Source: Alkalibacterium sp. AK22 (GTDB lineage Bacteria; Bacillota; Bacilli; Lactobacillales; Carnobacteriaceae_A). From it: a stretch of DNA of 64,000 bases. The position numbers were made by a program, and so were the translations under genes. The DNA is taken from NCBI RefSeq assembly GCF_000585255.1, contig NZ_JANL01000024.1, forward strand, positions 1-64,000, read 5' to 3'. The notes under the pieces were generated by a model, which had not been told where the DNA came from, searched no databases, and worked only from the letters and a program-made list of their open reading frames with translations. Positions 48,898 through 58,713 of this stretch are shown here, piece by piece; position 1 is the first letter of the stretch; each line of letters starts with the position of its first letter.

Positions 48898-50163
48898 ATG
48901 AATATATTAGATGAACTGGAGTGGCGCGGAGCCATCAACCAGCAGACAGACGAAGAAGGATTAAAGGCACTGACTCAGGAAAAGAGTGTTGCCTTATACT
49001 GTGGGATTGATCCGTCAGGCGACAGCATGCACGTGGGACACTTAATCCCTTTCATGATCCTGAAACGCTTCCAGCTAGCCGGCCACAAACCGGTCATTTT
49101 GATTGGCGGCGGGACCGGCTCGATTGGTGATCCAAGCGGACGTCATTCTGAACGCGTCCTGCAGACCATGGATCAGATCCAAGCTAATGCCGATAAACTG
49201 AGCAAGCAGATGCGTAAACTGTTTCAAGCCGGTTCGGACGAGTCCGGCATCAGGCTGGTCAACAACTATGACTGGCTGAGTGGCTTGTCTTTTCTCGACT
49301 TTCTGCGGGATTACGGTAAGGAGTTCAACATCAATACTATGCTGGCCAAGGATGTCGTCTCTAGCCGTCTGGATACGGGCATTTCCTTTACAGAATTCAG
49401 CTACCAGATCATCCAGTCGGTCGACTTCCTGCACCTTTTCCAAAATGAAGAGGTACAGCTGCAAATCGGCGGATCTGATCAGTGGGGCAATATTACTGCC
49501 GGCCTGGACCTTATCCGTAAAAAAGAAGGCTCAGCAGCCAAAGCTTTCGGCCTCACCATCCCACTGCTTCTCAAGGCAGACGGCAGCAAATTTGGTAAAT
49601 CGGCAGACGGAGCTATCTGGCTGGATCCGGAAAAGACGACTCCCTATGAGTTTTACCAGTTCTGGTTCAACCAGGATGACCGTGATGTCGTCAAATACCT
49701 TAAATACTTTACTTTCTTGTCTAAAGATGAAATCGATGCTCTAGAAGAACAGGTCAAAAATGAGCCACACAAACGTGCAGCTCAAAAAGCTTTGGCAGAA
49801 GAAATGACCCGCTTTGTTCACAGCCAGGAGGCACTCGACGAGGCCATTATGATTTCCCAGGCCCTGTTCTCAGGCGACATACAGCAGTTGACTGCAGACC
49901 AGATTGCTTCGACTTTCAAAGATGTTCCGTCATCCGAAGCGGCCAAAGGTGAACACAACCTGGTCGAATTCCTAGTCGATTTGACCGGCATCGAACCGTC
50001 CAGGCGGCAAGCCCGCGAAGACATCAAAAATGGCGCTATTAGACTGAAAGGAATCCAGATCAAAGATGTGGAGCATACAGTCAGTGAAGCTGACAGCTAC
50101 GACAACCGCTTCATCATTGTCCGAAAAGGGAAAAAGAAATACTTCTTGGTCAACTTAGCCTAA
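48898..50163 (+). CDS. tyrS: Tyrosyl-tRNA synthetase
   Basis: Class I synthetase for tRNA-Tyr, 421 residues. HIGH-type 'HVGHLIPF' near residue 43, the KFGKS motif in 'GSKFGKSADGAIWLD' near 233, and a C-terminal S4 domain (about 350-421). Preceded by AAAAGGAG and by the T-box leader, so expression should rise when Tyr-tRNA runs low. Confidence 0.97.
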   Translation: MNILDELEWRGAINQQTDEEGLKALTQEKSVALYCGIDPSGDSMHVGHLIPFMILKRFQLAGHKPVILIGGGTGSIGDPSGRHSERVLQTMDQIQANADKLSKQMRKLFQAGSDESGIRLVNNYDWLSGLSFLDFLRDYGKEFNINTMLAKDVVSSRLDTGISFTEFSYQIIQSVDFLHLFQNEEVQLQIGGSDQWGNITAGLDLIRKKEGSAAKAFGLTIPLLLKADGSKFGKSADGAIWLDPEKTTPYEFYQFWFNQDDRDVVKYLKYFTFLSKDEIDALEEQVKNEPHKRAAQKALAEEMTRFVHSQEALDEAIMISQALFSGDIQQLTADQIASTFKDVPSSEAAKGEHNLVEFLVDLTGIEPSRRQAREDIKNGAIRLKGIQIKDVEHTVSEADSYDNRFIIVRKGKKKYFLVNLA

Positions 50164-50176
50164 AGCCTTTCTATAG

Positions 50177-50215
50177 AAAAACCGCCGGTCTCCTTAAGGA
50201 GACCGGCGGTTTTTT
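50177..50215. terminator. Terminator between tyrS and the DUF1002 gene
   Basis: A 19-bp perfect palindromic stem (50177-50195 with 50197-50215) with A and T tracts at both ends, between convergent genes. Confidence 0.88.
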
Positions 50216-50254
50216 ACAAGCAGAGACTTTAACCTGCTGCTCTTTTCTATTTCC

Positions 50255-51220
50255 TCAGTTGAAGAGTCCTCGAATGGCTTCCCATAACTGACGGAAGAAA
50301 TTGCCGACCTGATCAATGAGGCCGCTGTCTTCAGCCTGCTGCCAAGCATCGCCGAAACGGTCGCGCAGGTTTCCGGACAGCTGTTCCAGCTGCTGTCTGA
50401 CCTGATCTGAATCGATTGCTCCCGTCTGCTGGTAACGCTCGAAGAATGCCAATAGCCGGTCGATTTGATCTTGAGATATTAGCGTCTGCAAGTCATTATT
50501 GGCCAAAGCATTATTAATGATTTCTTCGATCTCTTCGCGTGTAGCCAGTTCGCCCTGGCGTTCTCGTAGTTCTGCCAGCTGTTGTTTGATTTCAACCATC
50601 GCCTGATCTAGGCGGGTCGATTCAAATTCTTCATCATCCGCATTTTCCTGAGCAATCTGATTGGTTGTTTCCAGCTCTTCCTGAGCTACTTCCATGCGAT
50701 CCTGATCCAGATCCTCACCATTGACATCAAACGCCTTATAAATTCCTGTTAGCGCACTTTCCCCCGTAACCGGACGGATACTAGCCACCATAATCGTCGC
50801 ATCCTCCACACCAGCTGTGATGGCAGCATTGGTGTATTGCTCTTCCGTGATTTGAGTGATATTGTCCGGTGTCTCATTGATCACGGTGACCCCTTCACCT
50901 TCATTTTCCCGCTGAACCAGTACAGATGAAATCATGCTAGCCGTACTACCTGACCCTCTGCCCAGGTAATTCTGCAGGTCTTCTCCCGTCACGCCCACAC
51001 GGGCAACATTGTTCATATCATCGATACCCAGCAGATCTGCAGTTTCACTGATTTGTGCCTCGTTCAAGCCGCCTCCATGGACAAAAGTCGGCAACCCCCA
51101 GGCTTCGTTGACCACGCTGGTATCGATCCCTTCAGATGCCTGGACTCCTTGAACAACGGTACCAGACAGCAGTCCAGCAGCCAGCCCGGACAGCATCAAT
51201 TGTTTAAACCATTTTCTCAT
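50255..51220 (-). CDS. DUF1002 secreted protein
   Basis: 321 residues with an N-terminal signal peptide (about 1-28, ends 'VQASEG'; no lipobox). Residues 30-180 carry the DUF1002 pattern including 'RVGVTGEDLQNYLG'. The C-terminal half (180-321) is helical and rich in Gln/Glu, likely coiled coil. Function unknown; family members are common in Lactobacillales. Ribosome site AAAGGAG. Confidence 0.85.
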   Translation of the reverse strand: MRKWFKQLMLSGLAAGLLSGTVVQGVQASEGIDTSVVNEAWGLPTFVHGGGLNEAQISETADLLGIDDMNNVARVGVTGEDLQNYLGRGSGSTASMISSVLVQRENEGEGVTVINETPDNITQITEEQYTNAAITAGVEDATIMVASIRPVTGESALTGIYKAFDVNGEDLDQDRMEVAQEELETTNQIAQENADDEEFESTRLDQAMVEIKQQLAELRERQGELATREEIEEIINNALANNDLQTLISQDQIDRLLAFFERYQQTGAIDSDQVRQQLEQLSGNLRDRFGDAWQQAEDSGLIDQVGNFFRQLWEAIRGLFN

Positions 51221-51348
51221 GTTATTTTCGCTCCTTTAATATATCAGACAGTATTTTACATAAAGATCTTTTTACAGTATACCACCCTCCAAAGCTTTTG
51301 CCTACATAGCTGAAAGCCTGGATAGGCTAAACCGGTCAAGGTCAGCAC

Positions 51349-51376
51349 AAAAAACGCCCGGCCAGAAGGCCGGACG
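51349..51376 (-). terminator. Terminator of the SDR gene
   Basis: GC-rich stem (51355-51363 with 51368-51376, one mismatch) with six T on the minus strand, about 40 bp behind the SDR stop. Confidence 0.8.
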
Positions 51377-51417
51377 TCTGTATTCACATGTCTTCAGCTG
51401 GTCTTTACTATGGGTTT

Positions 51418-52071
51418 TTACAGTTTATTCAGTGCTTCTTCAATCGTATCGTCACCCGTTACCAGGTCAAATACTTTTCTGTAGGTCGTATCTTTTTCAA
51501 GACTGTCAGCAATCACCTGAGCTACATCTATTCGTGGAATAGAAAATTTCTTTGGCTTGGCCGTGTCAGCACCTGCTGCCACTTTTTTAATGGCATCCTT
51601 GTTTTCCAAATTTCCAGGCCGCACAATCGTATAGTTCAGACCGGAATTTTTGAGCCACTCGTCTGCATAATATTTAGCGGCAAAGTACGGTTTCATATCC
51701 TTGACCCACTGTCTACGGTTATCTGAACGGAAAGCTCCGACCATGACAAAGCGGTCGATTCCACTGGCTTTAGCTGCTTCAACCGTTTTGACCGCACCAT
51801 CCAAGTCAATCATAAGCGTCTTGTCATAGCCTGTTCCTCCTCCGGATCCGGCAGTAAAGACAACGGCATCGATATCTTTCATACGTTTCTTGATTGCTTC
51901 CACTGACTCTTCTAAGTCCCCAAGCCTGGCTTCTACTCCCTTGTCTTCGAAATAGTTAACCTGCTCTTCTTTCCTTACAAAGGCCACCGGCTTATGTTTG
52001 CCTTCTTTTTTCAAAATGTCAATCAGGTGCTTACCTATCTGTCCATTTGCGCCAACGATCAGTACATTCAT
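51418..52071 (-). CDS. NAD(P)-binding SDR-family protein (YhfK-like)
   Basis: 217 residues with an N-terminal Rossmann fold 'LIVGANGQIGKHL' (residues 4-16) of the atypical SDR/NmrA type. The usual Tyr-x-x-x-Lys pair is partly conserved ('FAAKYYADEWLKNSG'). Substrate unknown; relatives include B. subtilis YhfK. It lies 100 bp behind the GH65 gene and may be cotranscribed, but a functional link is not evident. Confidence 0.85.
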   Translation of the reverse strand: MNVLIVGANGQIGKHLIDILKKEGKHKPVAFVRKEEQVNYFEDKGVEARLGDLEESVEAIKKRMKDIDAVVFTAGSGGGTGYDKTLMIDLDGAVKTVEAAKASGIDRFVMVGAFRSDNRRQWVKDMKPYFAAKYYADEWLKNSGLNYTIVRPGNLENKDAIKKVAAGADTAKPKKFSIPRIDVAQVIADSLEKDTTYRKVFDLVTGDDTIEEALNKL

Positions 52072-52171
52072 TCAACTCACTCCTTATAAGGTTGGGTACT
52101 CTTTTACCATAGCAGATTCGTTTTTTTTCTTCCAAAGATACGCTTACTTTTTAAAGTTCCCTTAAGCCGCT

Positions 52172-54463
52172 TTAAACGACAATCTGTTCATCATCTGTCT
52201 GAATTGCAATCGGCTCACCTTCCAGCCGCTCATAATGAGCAGTATCAGGGGTCAGCTTCACTCTAATCAGCCGGCCTCGGAATTTCAGAGAAAAAGACAG
52301 ACTGGACCAGGCTTTCGGACAACGAGGTGAAAAGGTCAGTTTGCCGTCGTGCAGCCGCATACCAGCAAAACCCTGGACCAAGCTCAACCAAGTCCCGCCC
52401 ATATTGGCTGCATGGACGCCATCTTTTGTATTGGCCTGGAGATCAGTAATATCCATCAAAGCGGTATCCATAAAGTACTCATAGGCTTTTTCGTCCTTGC
52501 CGATTCGGCTGGCCATCATCCCAAATACTGAGCGGGACAGAGAAGAGTCGTGAGTCGTCACCTGTTCATAATAGTCAAAGTCTCTTGCTTTCTGCTCTTC
52601 GGAAAAATCATCCAGAAAGAGGAACTGTGCCAGAACAGTATCTGCTTGCTTGCATACCTGGTGGCGGTAGATGGTCAGCGGGTGGTAATGTAAAAGCAGA
52701 GGATACTTGTCCTCTGGCGTTCCTTCAAAATCCCAGACTGCCTTGTGGAAAAAACTGTCGTCCTGCATGGTCAGCCGGTGTTTCTCGTCATATGGCAGAC
52801 ACATCAGCTCAGCAGCGCGCTCCCATAACCTCTGTTCCTCTTCACTGACATCAAGCTGTTTAAGACTGCTGTCTGTTCTGTTCTCGGCCCGCTTTATGAG
52901 CTCAAGAGCATACAGCAGATTTTTTTTCGCCATATAGTTTGTATAAAAATTATTATTGACGATGGCCGTATACTCATCAGGCCCTGTCACATCATTTAGT
53001 ACAAAGGCACCCTTTTGCTGATCATCAAAGTGTCCCCAACGGACCCAGAAACGAGCCGTTTCAACCAAGATTTCCAGACCTTCCTTTACCATGAACCGCT
53101 CGTCACCCGTTATCTGACCGTAGGAATAAACAGCATGGGCAATATCAGCATTGATATGAATCTGTGCGGTCCCAGCCGGATAGTAGGGACTAGCCTCCTC
53201 GCCGTTAATGGTCCGCCAGGCAAAAAGAGCCCCCTTATCGATGCCCATGATCCGTGCACGCTCACGAGCCTGAGGCAGGATACTGTGCCGGTAGGAAAGT
53301 AGGGCCCGGGCAATCTCTGGCTGAGTATACAGAAAGAAAGGCAGCATATACAGCTCTGTGTCCCAGAAATAATGCCCTTCATAGCCCTCCCCAGTCAGTC
53401 CTTTGGCAGACATGTTCCGCTTCCCGTCTCGTCCGGCTGCCTGATTTAAATGGAACAAATTAAAACGAATCCCCAATTGAAGGGCAGGATCCCCTTCAAT
53501 TTGGATATCACTGGTCTCCCAGAAAGACTGCATCCTGTATATATGTGCTGATTTCAGCTTATCGTACCCTTCTGAATCAACCCTTTCGAGCGTCTCCTCC
53601 AGCTGCCTTGACTGGTTTATTACGGCCTGATCGTTTGTAAAAAAAGAACTGTAAGCTGTAAACCGGTCGATCCTTACTGGCTCGCCGGCTTTGGTCCAAA
53701 AAGACAGGGCGGTCTGGTTCCCGTAACTGGACAAAGCGGCTTTGCTTTTATCCGTTTGAATGACACTGCCAACCAGGGCATGTAAGTCGGATTCCTGTGT
53801 CTTGATGTGCAGCAGCAGGATTGGTGAACGAGAGAGCCGTTGAGAAGTGAAGCGCCGGCGAGTCTGTTCTTTTTTTCGAGGATCCAAATCTTCTGCCTGT
53901 TCTTCGCCAGCTGCTTTACCCATAGCTTCAAGATCATCCAGTTCAAAGGTTACTCGAACTTCATGCCCTGAGGTATCTGGAACTAAGGTCATCCTCTGTG
54001 CAAGGATTTCCGGATAATCATAGGAGACAAAACGTTCGATGGTTATATCGAGCTTAACTCCTTCCCGTGTCTCCCACTGGAAACTCCGGGTTAGGATCCC
54101 CTCCTTTAAATCAAGCACACGTTCGTGATCACTGACATTCGCTGACTTTAAATCGAACACTTCATCGGCTGTACGAAGCTCCATCCACTTGCCATCAGGA
54201 ACAGGAATAGTGGTCTGGTGGTGTGTAGCGTAACCGTATGCCCATTCTCCGTAGCTGATTGGGTCTGTATCATAATAGCCATTGATCAGGGTACTTCTAC
54301 TGTAACTATACTCCGGTGTCCGGTGTACTTCCTCCAGGCTTCCCCGCGTTCCAAAGTGGCCATTGGATAAAGCAAAAAGGGTTTCGTTCTGTCGAATCAC
54401 AGCGGGATCATTCCCAGTTTCCCTCAGTATCCAGGGGGTGCCGTTTTGAATCAGTTCATGCAT
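52172..54463 (-). CDS. Glycoside hydrolase family 65 disaccharide phosphorylase
   Basis: 763 residues, full length for GH65. N-terminal beta-sandwich, then an (alpha/alpha)6 barrel with 'GEGYEGHYFWDTELYM' and the catalytic Glu in 'VTGPDEYTAIVNN'. These enzymes split alpha-glucosides such as maltose, kojibiose, nigerose or trehalose with phosphate to give beta-glucose-1-phosphate. Specificity cannot be set from the sequence alone. The usual partner beta-phosphoglucomutase is not next to it. A cre-like site is upstream. Confidence 0.88.
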   Translation of the reverse strand: MHELIQNGTPWILRETGNDPAVIRQNETLFALSNGHFGTRGSLEEVHRTPEYSYSRSTLINGYYDTDPISYGEWAYGYATHHQTTIPVPDGKWMELRTADEVFDLKSANVSDHERVLDLKEGILTRSFQWETREGVKLDITIERFVSYDYPEILAQRMTLVPDTSGHEVRVTFELDDLEAMGKAAGEEQAEDLDPRKKEQTRRRFTSQRLSRSPILLLHIKTQESDLHALVGSVIQTDKSKAALSSYGNQTALSFWTKAGEPVRIDRFTAYSSFFTNDQAVINQSRQLEETLERVDSEGYDKLKSAHIYRMQSFWETSDIQIEGDPALQLGIRFNLFHLNQAAGRDGKRNMSAKGLTGEGYEGHYFWDTELYMLPFFLYTQPEIARALLSYRHSILPQARERARIMGIDKGALFAWRTINGEEASPYYPAGTAQIHINADIAHAVYSYGQITGDERFMVKEGLEILVETARFWVRWGHFDDQQKGAFVLNDVTGPDEYTAIVNNNFYTNYMAKKNLLYALELIKRAENRTDSSLKQLDVSEEEQRLWERAAELMCLPYDEKHRLTMQDDSFFHKAVWDFEGTPEDKYPLLLHYHPLTIYRHQVCKQADTVLAQFLFLDDFSEEQKARDFDYYEQVTTHDSSLSRSVFGMMASRIGKDEKAYEYFMDTALMDITDLQANTKDGVHAANMGGTWLSLVQGFAGMRLHDGKLTFSPRCPKAWSSLSFSLKFRGRLIRVKLTPDTAHYERLEGEPIAIQTDDEQIVV

Positions 54464-54520
54464 GCGCTATCACCTTTCTTTCTTTTTTTATATTTTGGCA
54501 ATAACGATCCCGTAATGCAA

Positions 54521-54534
54521 GGGAAAGCGCTGCC
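54521..54534. promoter_or_regulatory. cre-like element upstream of the GH65 gene
   Basis: ggaaagcgctgcct agrees with the CcpA consensus TGWAANCGNTNWCA at 11 of 14 positions and has the AAGCGCT core, 58 bp before the GH65 start. The gap 54464-54804 holds this site, the terminator of the DUF2207 gene, and nothing else that I can name. Confidence 0.35.
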
Positions 54535-54653
54535 TGTAAAAAGGGAGCACAGATAGCAGCAGAAAAAAACTGGGGCTGACTCTTGTCCTCAGGACTGCTC
54601 CTAGGACTGTAATTTTTTGATGTCTGTTTTTTCTCTGGAAAAGCTGAGCACAT

Positions 54654-54693
54654 AAAAACCGCCAATTCAGGATCCAGACACCTGTATTGACGG
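54654..54693 (-). terminator. Terminator of the DUF2207 gene
   Basis: A 13-bp stem (54659-54671 with 54681-54693, two mismatches) followed on the minus strand by TTTTT (complement of 54654-54658), 110 bp behind the stop. Confidence 0.7.
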
Positions 54694-54804
54694 CTTATAA
54701 AATAACTGATCGAACCGAAACCCGCTCAGGCCGGCCTGGATTGTGAGCGACACGTACAGAGTGGACGCTGTAGAGGTGAAGGGGGCAGCTGAATGGTGTC
54801 TGCT

Positions 54805-56499
54805 CTAGCGCACCCCGCCACCTCCACCACCAACGGCTCCTCCGCCGCCACCTACTGAAGCCGAGCCGCTAAAACCGCTGGCGGAAGACTGGCCGCTGTT
54901 CACATATCCGCTGTGCATGCTTGAAGAGAAGGTATGCAGACCGCTATAGCTGAAAAAGTAATGCGGCAGCACTTCCTCGTCCTGCCATTCGGGCATCAAG
55001 GTATCCAGTCTGCTAATGACTTCCTCTTCCTTTCCGAACAGACTAGCCCAGATGAGAAAGGACTCTTCGGGAATAAGCTGTCTATAACTTAATTCCTTAT
55101 TTTTTTTCAGTGCTGAAAGATGCTGGTCGAACTGAGTGAGCCGGTCATAAAGACGCTGACCTTTTTTCGTGATCCCCACATAAGGCAGGCGCATCCAAAT
55201 AAATGAAAGGGTCTCCTCTGTAATGTAATGTTCTGCTGCCAGATAGTCCATTGAGTCTTTCTCAAGTTGCTGCTCGATTGCCGTGATTTGATCTGCCTGC
55301 TTCTCTGCCCACTTTTTCATTTCCTTATTGCTTAAGTGCTGCTGTTCATTGGATGCTTCAAGCAAACTAGACCAGAGTGTCTGTTCAACAGTAGACTGGC
55401 GAATAGCCTTTTTCTGCAGTTGGTTGAAGGATTCAGGAAGAAATACAAGTCGGGGCTGTTTTCTTTTTCCTTCCACTTCATCTATTCTTAAGCAGCCTTC
55501 TTTGGCCCATTTAAGCAGAAAGGCACTAAAGTAATGTTCGAAGCCGCCTTTACCCAGTTGTTTCAACAAGAAAGCTATATCTGTCATTTCTCCATCCTTA
55601 TATGGGATTTCTGTATAATACATGCCTTTGTTACGCTTATCTTGCTCATACTTGTTGGGCATTTTGCCTGCTTCCTTTTTCAGTGACTCAATTTTGATCA
55701 GCACACCAAATAAAGTCAGAAGCAGCGTAACAGCACCGCCGACTATCAGCGCAATCATACTTGTAGCGATACCGCTGCCTCCCCCTCTACCCGGATCTTC
55801 CTGTGCTTCATTCACTACCTGCTCCATCGTTCGGTCCTGGTAGAAGGAGGTCAGAAAAGGCACATCGAGAAATTGGACCAGGACTGTAAACCGCTGGTCG
55901 GCGTACAGTGGCTCCTCGCTGTAGGCCAGCACTTCGCCTTCAGACCATTCGACTCGTCCATCGTAACCAAAGCCCCATATTCGTGTACTTTCCCCATCAA
56001 GAGAAAAAGGACCACGGATGCTGACTGCCATTTCCTCAGGCGGCAATGTCCCGTAAGTATTAAAATCCCAGTGCATGGACTGCCCATCATGTAACTGAGT
56101 AACCACATTTGAGACTACATAGGTCAGCGTGTACTGATTCCGGCCGTAATCTCCTATGCCCCACACCAATTCCACACCATCTTCCCTGTCCAGTATAGTA
56201 TAATGACCCTCTTTTTCTTCTCTGGACTCCAAGCTGTCCCAGTCAGATATTTCGGTCATTCCTTCAACATGAAAATCAATCACCTCTATACCCATTTTCT
56301 CTTCTATGTAGATAAACAGCTCAGTTCCTTCTTCAAGGCTTACGTCACGGTGCTCCACAATAATGGCTGTCCCGTTCTCCAAAAGCTCCATGTCAACTGT
56401 CAACTCATGCAACTCACTGCCCGAAGCCTCTACTGGCTGAATACCAGCCAGACTTATAAACAGAAGTATCCCCGCCCAAATCCCTATTATCCTTTTCAT
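54805..56499 (-). CDS. DUF2207 membrane protein
   Basis: 564 residues: signal peptide (1-25), an extracytoplasmic beta-rich DUF2207 domain (to about 235), a transmembrane helix (about 246-270), a cytoplasmic helical part, and a Gly-rich C-terminus ('GGGGGAVGGGGGG') which is a hallmark of the family. Function unknown; the tail is often thought to be exposed and flexible. Single gene. Confidence 0.88.
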   Translation of the reverse strand: MKRIIGIWAGILLFISLAGIQPVEASGSELHELTVDMELLENGTAIIVEHRDVSLEEGTELFIYIEEKMGIEVIDFHVEGMTEISDWDSLESREEKEGHYTILDREDGVELVWGIGDYGRNQYTLTYVVSNVVTQLHDGQSMHWDFNTYGTLPPEEMAVSIRGPFSLDGESTRIWGFGYDGRVEWSEGEVLAYSEEPLYADQRFTVLVQFLDVPFLTSFYQDRTMEQVVNEAQEDPGRGGGSGIATSMIALIVGGAVTLLLTLFGVLIKIESLKKEAGKMPNKYEQDKRNKGMYYTEIPYKDGEMTDIAFLLKQLGKGGFEHYFSAFLLKWAKEGCLRIDEVEGKRKQPRLVFLPESFNQLQKKAIRQSTVEQTLWSSLLEASNEQQHLSNKEMKKWAEKQADQITAIEQQLEKDSMDYLAAEHYITEETLSFIWMRLPYVGITKKGQRLYDRLTQFDQHLSALKKNKELSYRQLIPEESFLIWASLFGKEEEVISRLDTLMPEWQDEEVLPHYFFSYSGLHTFSSSMHSGYVNSGQSSASGFSGSASVGGGGGAVGGGGGGVR

Positions 56500-56649
56500 A
56501 TTTCACTCCCCCTAGTGATCTTTATCCCAGTATATACAAGACAAAAGAGAAAAAACACAGTCTTCCGACCGATTTTTTCTCTAAAGGGTGATTTTATTTA
56601 ATTATTATGAATAAATAAATATCAGCTGTATATAAAATACATTATTGTA

Positions 56650-56832
56650 TCAGTTGCTCCAGTTACCCGGGCTCCACAAGGTGCCATCGAGTTCTCCTTG
56701 AAGCTGCTCCTTGCGGATTTCCTGCTCCCTGATAATTTCAGCAGCTGCTTGCATCAAGGCTTTTTGCTTGTAATCCTGGCTGGCGTGAAAGAGCCGGTCC
56801 AGTTCAGTCACTACCCATTCCTGTTCATCCAT
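56650..56832 (-). CDS. Small charged protein, function unknown
   Basis: A 60-residue product starting at ATG 56832 with AAGGAG 8 nt upstream. It is helical and charged ('EWVVTELDRLFHASQDYKQK' at 5-24) and ends with a Trp/Pro/Gly tail. It starts 19 bp behind the oxidoreductase gene, probably in one operon. No family recognised. Confidence 0.65.
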   Translation of the reverse strand: MDEQEWVVTELDRLFHASQDYKQKALMQAAAEIIREQEIRKEQLQGELDGTLWSPGNWSN

Positions 56833-56851
56833 GGTTATCGTCTCCTTCTTG

Positions 56852-57556
56852 TTAGTCGTGAAAATTGTCAATATGCATGCGCAACTCATCCAGTTCCATC
56901 CGGTTGTCTTCAATCTGGTCAATGGTCTGGTTGATAATAAATTCAGCATTATCCATTTTTAGAGTGTCTATTGCAGTGGTCTTCAATTCCTCAATCATCC
57001 ATTTTTCTCTCGTTTTTAGAGAGTCCGGACGTTTGAGTGTCACATACTGCTGATAACGGACGAGCAGCCGCCTTTTTTCCTGTTCAGACTGGTAGGCGAA
57101 CTGGAAAATAGACAGCGGCCGGATAAAACTCATTTTCGTTTTACGTGCCAGCGCTTGATATGGCTTAGTCAGTTCACTGATACTGTACCCTTCCTGTCCT
57201 CCCGTCTGGTACTCTTTTTCTGCGATGCCGATGGAGAGCACCAAGCCAAGCTCCTTACCTGCCAGCTTGTCCCCTCTGTAGCCGAAGGCAAAATGTTCGG
57301 TCAGCACCTCGTCCTGCCATTTTTTGAGGAGTGGCGGCGATGAGTACCAGTAAAACGGGAACTGAAACAAAATCCGGTCATGCTTTTTCAGCAACGCTTG
57401 TTCATAAGCACTGTCGATTTTGCCATCCGGGTAAGTCTTTTCCAATATATGCACGGTTACATTTGTGCGCATCGTATCCGATATCGACTGGATCAGAAAC
57501 TGCTGACTGGATGACTGATCCACCTCCGGATGACTGATAATGATTAATGTTTTCAC
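56852..57556 (-). CDS. NAD(P)H oxidoreductase, flavodoxin-2 fold
   Basis: A quinone- or general-stress-type NAD(P)H:acceptor reductase (Flavodoxin_2; relatives YwrO, KefF/KefG). 'LIIISHPEVDQSSSQ' is the FMN-binding loop, and 'FPFYWYSSPPLLKKWQDEVL' spans the active-site strand. About 235 residues; the C-terminal 60 residues are an additional helical extension. I start at the GTG 57556 with AAGGAG 7 nt upstream; the ATG at 57562 abuts that site. Confidence 0.85.
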   Translation of the reverse strand: MKTLIIISHPEVDQSSSQQFLIQSISDTMRTNVTVHILEKTYPDGKIDSAYEQALLKKHDRILFQFPFYWYSSPPLLKKWQDEVLTEHFAFGYRGDKLAGKELGLVLSIGIAEKEYQTGGQEGYSISELTKPYQALARKTKMSFIRPLSIFQFAYQSEQEKRRLLVRYQQYVTLKRPDSLKTREKWMIEELKTTAIDTLKMDNAEFIINQTIDQIEDNRMELDELRMHIDNFHD

Positions 57557-57637
57557 AGTCATTCTCCTTCTATTCGAACTTTATAGTATAAGTATAGCAA
57601 AACGAGGAAAGAAATGTGAATGATTAGAAGCAGACAA

Positions 57638-57651
57638 TGAAAACGTGTACA
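57638..57651 (+). promoter_or_regulatory. CcpA cre site upstream of dhaKLM
   Basis: tgaaaacgtgtaca agrees with TGWAANCGNTNWCA at 13 of 14 positions. It lies 53 bp before the dhaK start, just upstream of a TATAAT (57672-57677), so it likely causes glucose repression of dihydroxyacetone use. Confidence 0.65.
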
Positions 57652-57703
57652 ATAAAGGTGTATGAGCGCTATATAATACTTTCAAACAAGGAGGAATATA
57701 CGT

Positions 57704-58696
57704 ATGAAAAAAATCATCAACCAGCCCGATCAGGTCGTGGATCAGATGCTTGACGGACTAAGTTTTGCTTATGACTCTATTGTCATGCGACTCCCACAAA
57801 CGACCGTCATTGCCCGCAAGTATCAGAAAAATGGTAAAGTAGGTCTAGTCAGTGGAGGCGGCAGTGGGCACGAACCCAGCCATGCCGGCTTTGTCGGCCG
57901 AGGTATGCTTTCTGCCGCTGTCTGCGGCCAGGTCTTCACTTCTCCTACACCTGACCAGATACTGGAAGGCATAAAAGCAGCAGATGAAGGAGCCGGTGTC
58001 TTTTTGATCATCAAAAATTATACCGGCGACGTGCTAAATTTCGAAATGGCCAAAGATCTGGCGGAACTCGAGGATATCACTGTTGATTTTATTGTTGTCG
58101 ATGACGATATTGCCGTAGAAGACAGCACCTTTACGACGGGAAGGCGCGGCGTAGCCGGCACTGTGTTTATGCATAAAATACTGGGATCGGCTGCAGAGGC
58201 TGGCGCATCTCTTGAGGAAATTAAGCGCTTGGCTAATCAGGTTAACGAGCAACTTTTCTCGATTGGTCTGGCCCTATCCCCTGCTACCAATCCGGAGGTC
58301 GGCAAACCAGGCTTTGAACTGGGAGACAAGGAAATTGAATTTGGTATTGGCATACACGGCGAGCCTGGTTACCGGCGGGAAGCTCTCCAGCCTTCACACG
58401 AACTGGCAGAAGAGTTTGTAACCAAACTGAAAAAGGAGGCCGGCTGGCAGGCGGGAGATAGACTGGCGCTGCTGGTCAATGGCATGGGCGCGACTCCACT
58501 AATGGAACAATTTGTATTTATGAATGACGTGAAGCAACTGCTAGTCGATCAGGAACAGCTTGAGTTGTCCTTCATAAAAGTCGGCGATTACATGACTGCC
58601 ATAGATATGGCAGGACTGTCCTTGACACTGCTGAAGCTTACTGATGAACGCTGGCTTGACCATCTGAATAGTGCAGTTGATGTGATCGGCTGGTAG
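57704..58696 (+). CDS. dhaK: PTS-dependent dihydroxyacetone kinase, DhaK subunit
   Basis: DhaK binds dihydroxyacetone covalently and takes a phosphoryl group from ADP held by DhaL. The 330-residue product has H56 in 'GSGHEPSH' and the substrate-binding H218 in 'GIGIHGEPGYRR'. First gene of dhaKLM; DhaL follows after 17 bp. Ribosome site AAGGAGG. Confidence 0.95.
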   Translation: MKKIINQPDQVVDQMLDGLSFAYDSIVMRLPQTTVIARKYQKNGKVGLVSGGGSGHEPSHAGFVGRGMLSAAVCGQVFTSPTPDQILEGIKAADEGAGVFLIIKNYTGDVLNFEMAKDLAELEDITVDFIVVDDDIAVEDSTFTTGRRGVAGTVFMHKILGSAAEAGASLEEIKRLANQVNEQLFSIGLALSPATNPEVGKPGFELGDKEIEFGIGIHGEPGYRREALQPSHELAEEFVTKLKKEAGWQAGDRLALLVNGMGATPLMEQFVFMNDVKQLLVDQEQLELSFIKVGDYMTAIDMAGLSLTLLKLTDERWLDHLNSAVDVIGW

Positions 58697-58713
58697 GTAG
58701 AAAGGAGAAAGCA

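Noticed and set aside
54456-54665. A 69-codon minus-strand frame between the DUF2207 and GH65 genes
   Set aside because: It overlaps the GH65 start and the DUF2207 terminator and has no coding features.
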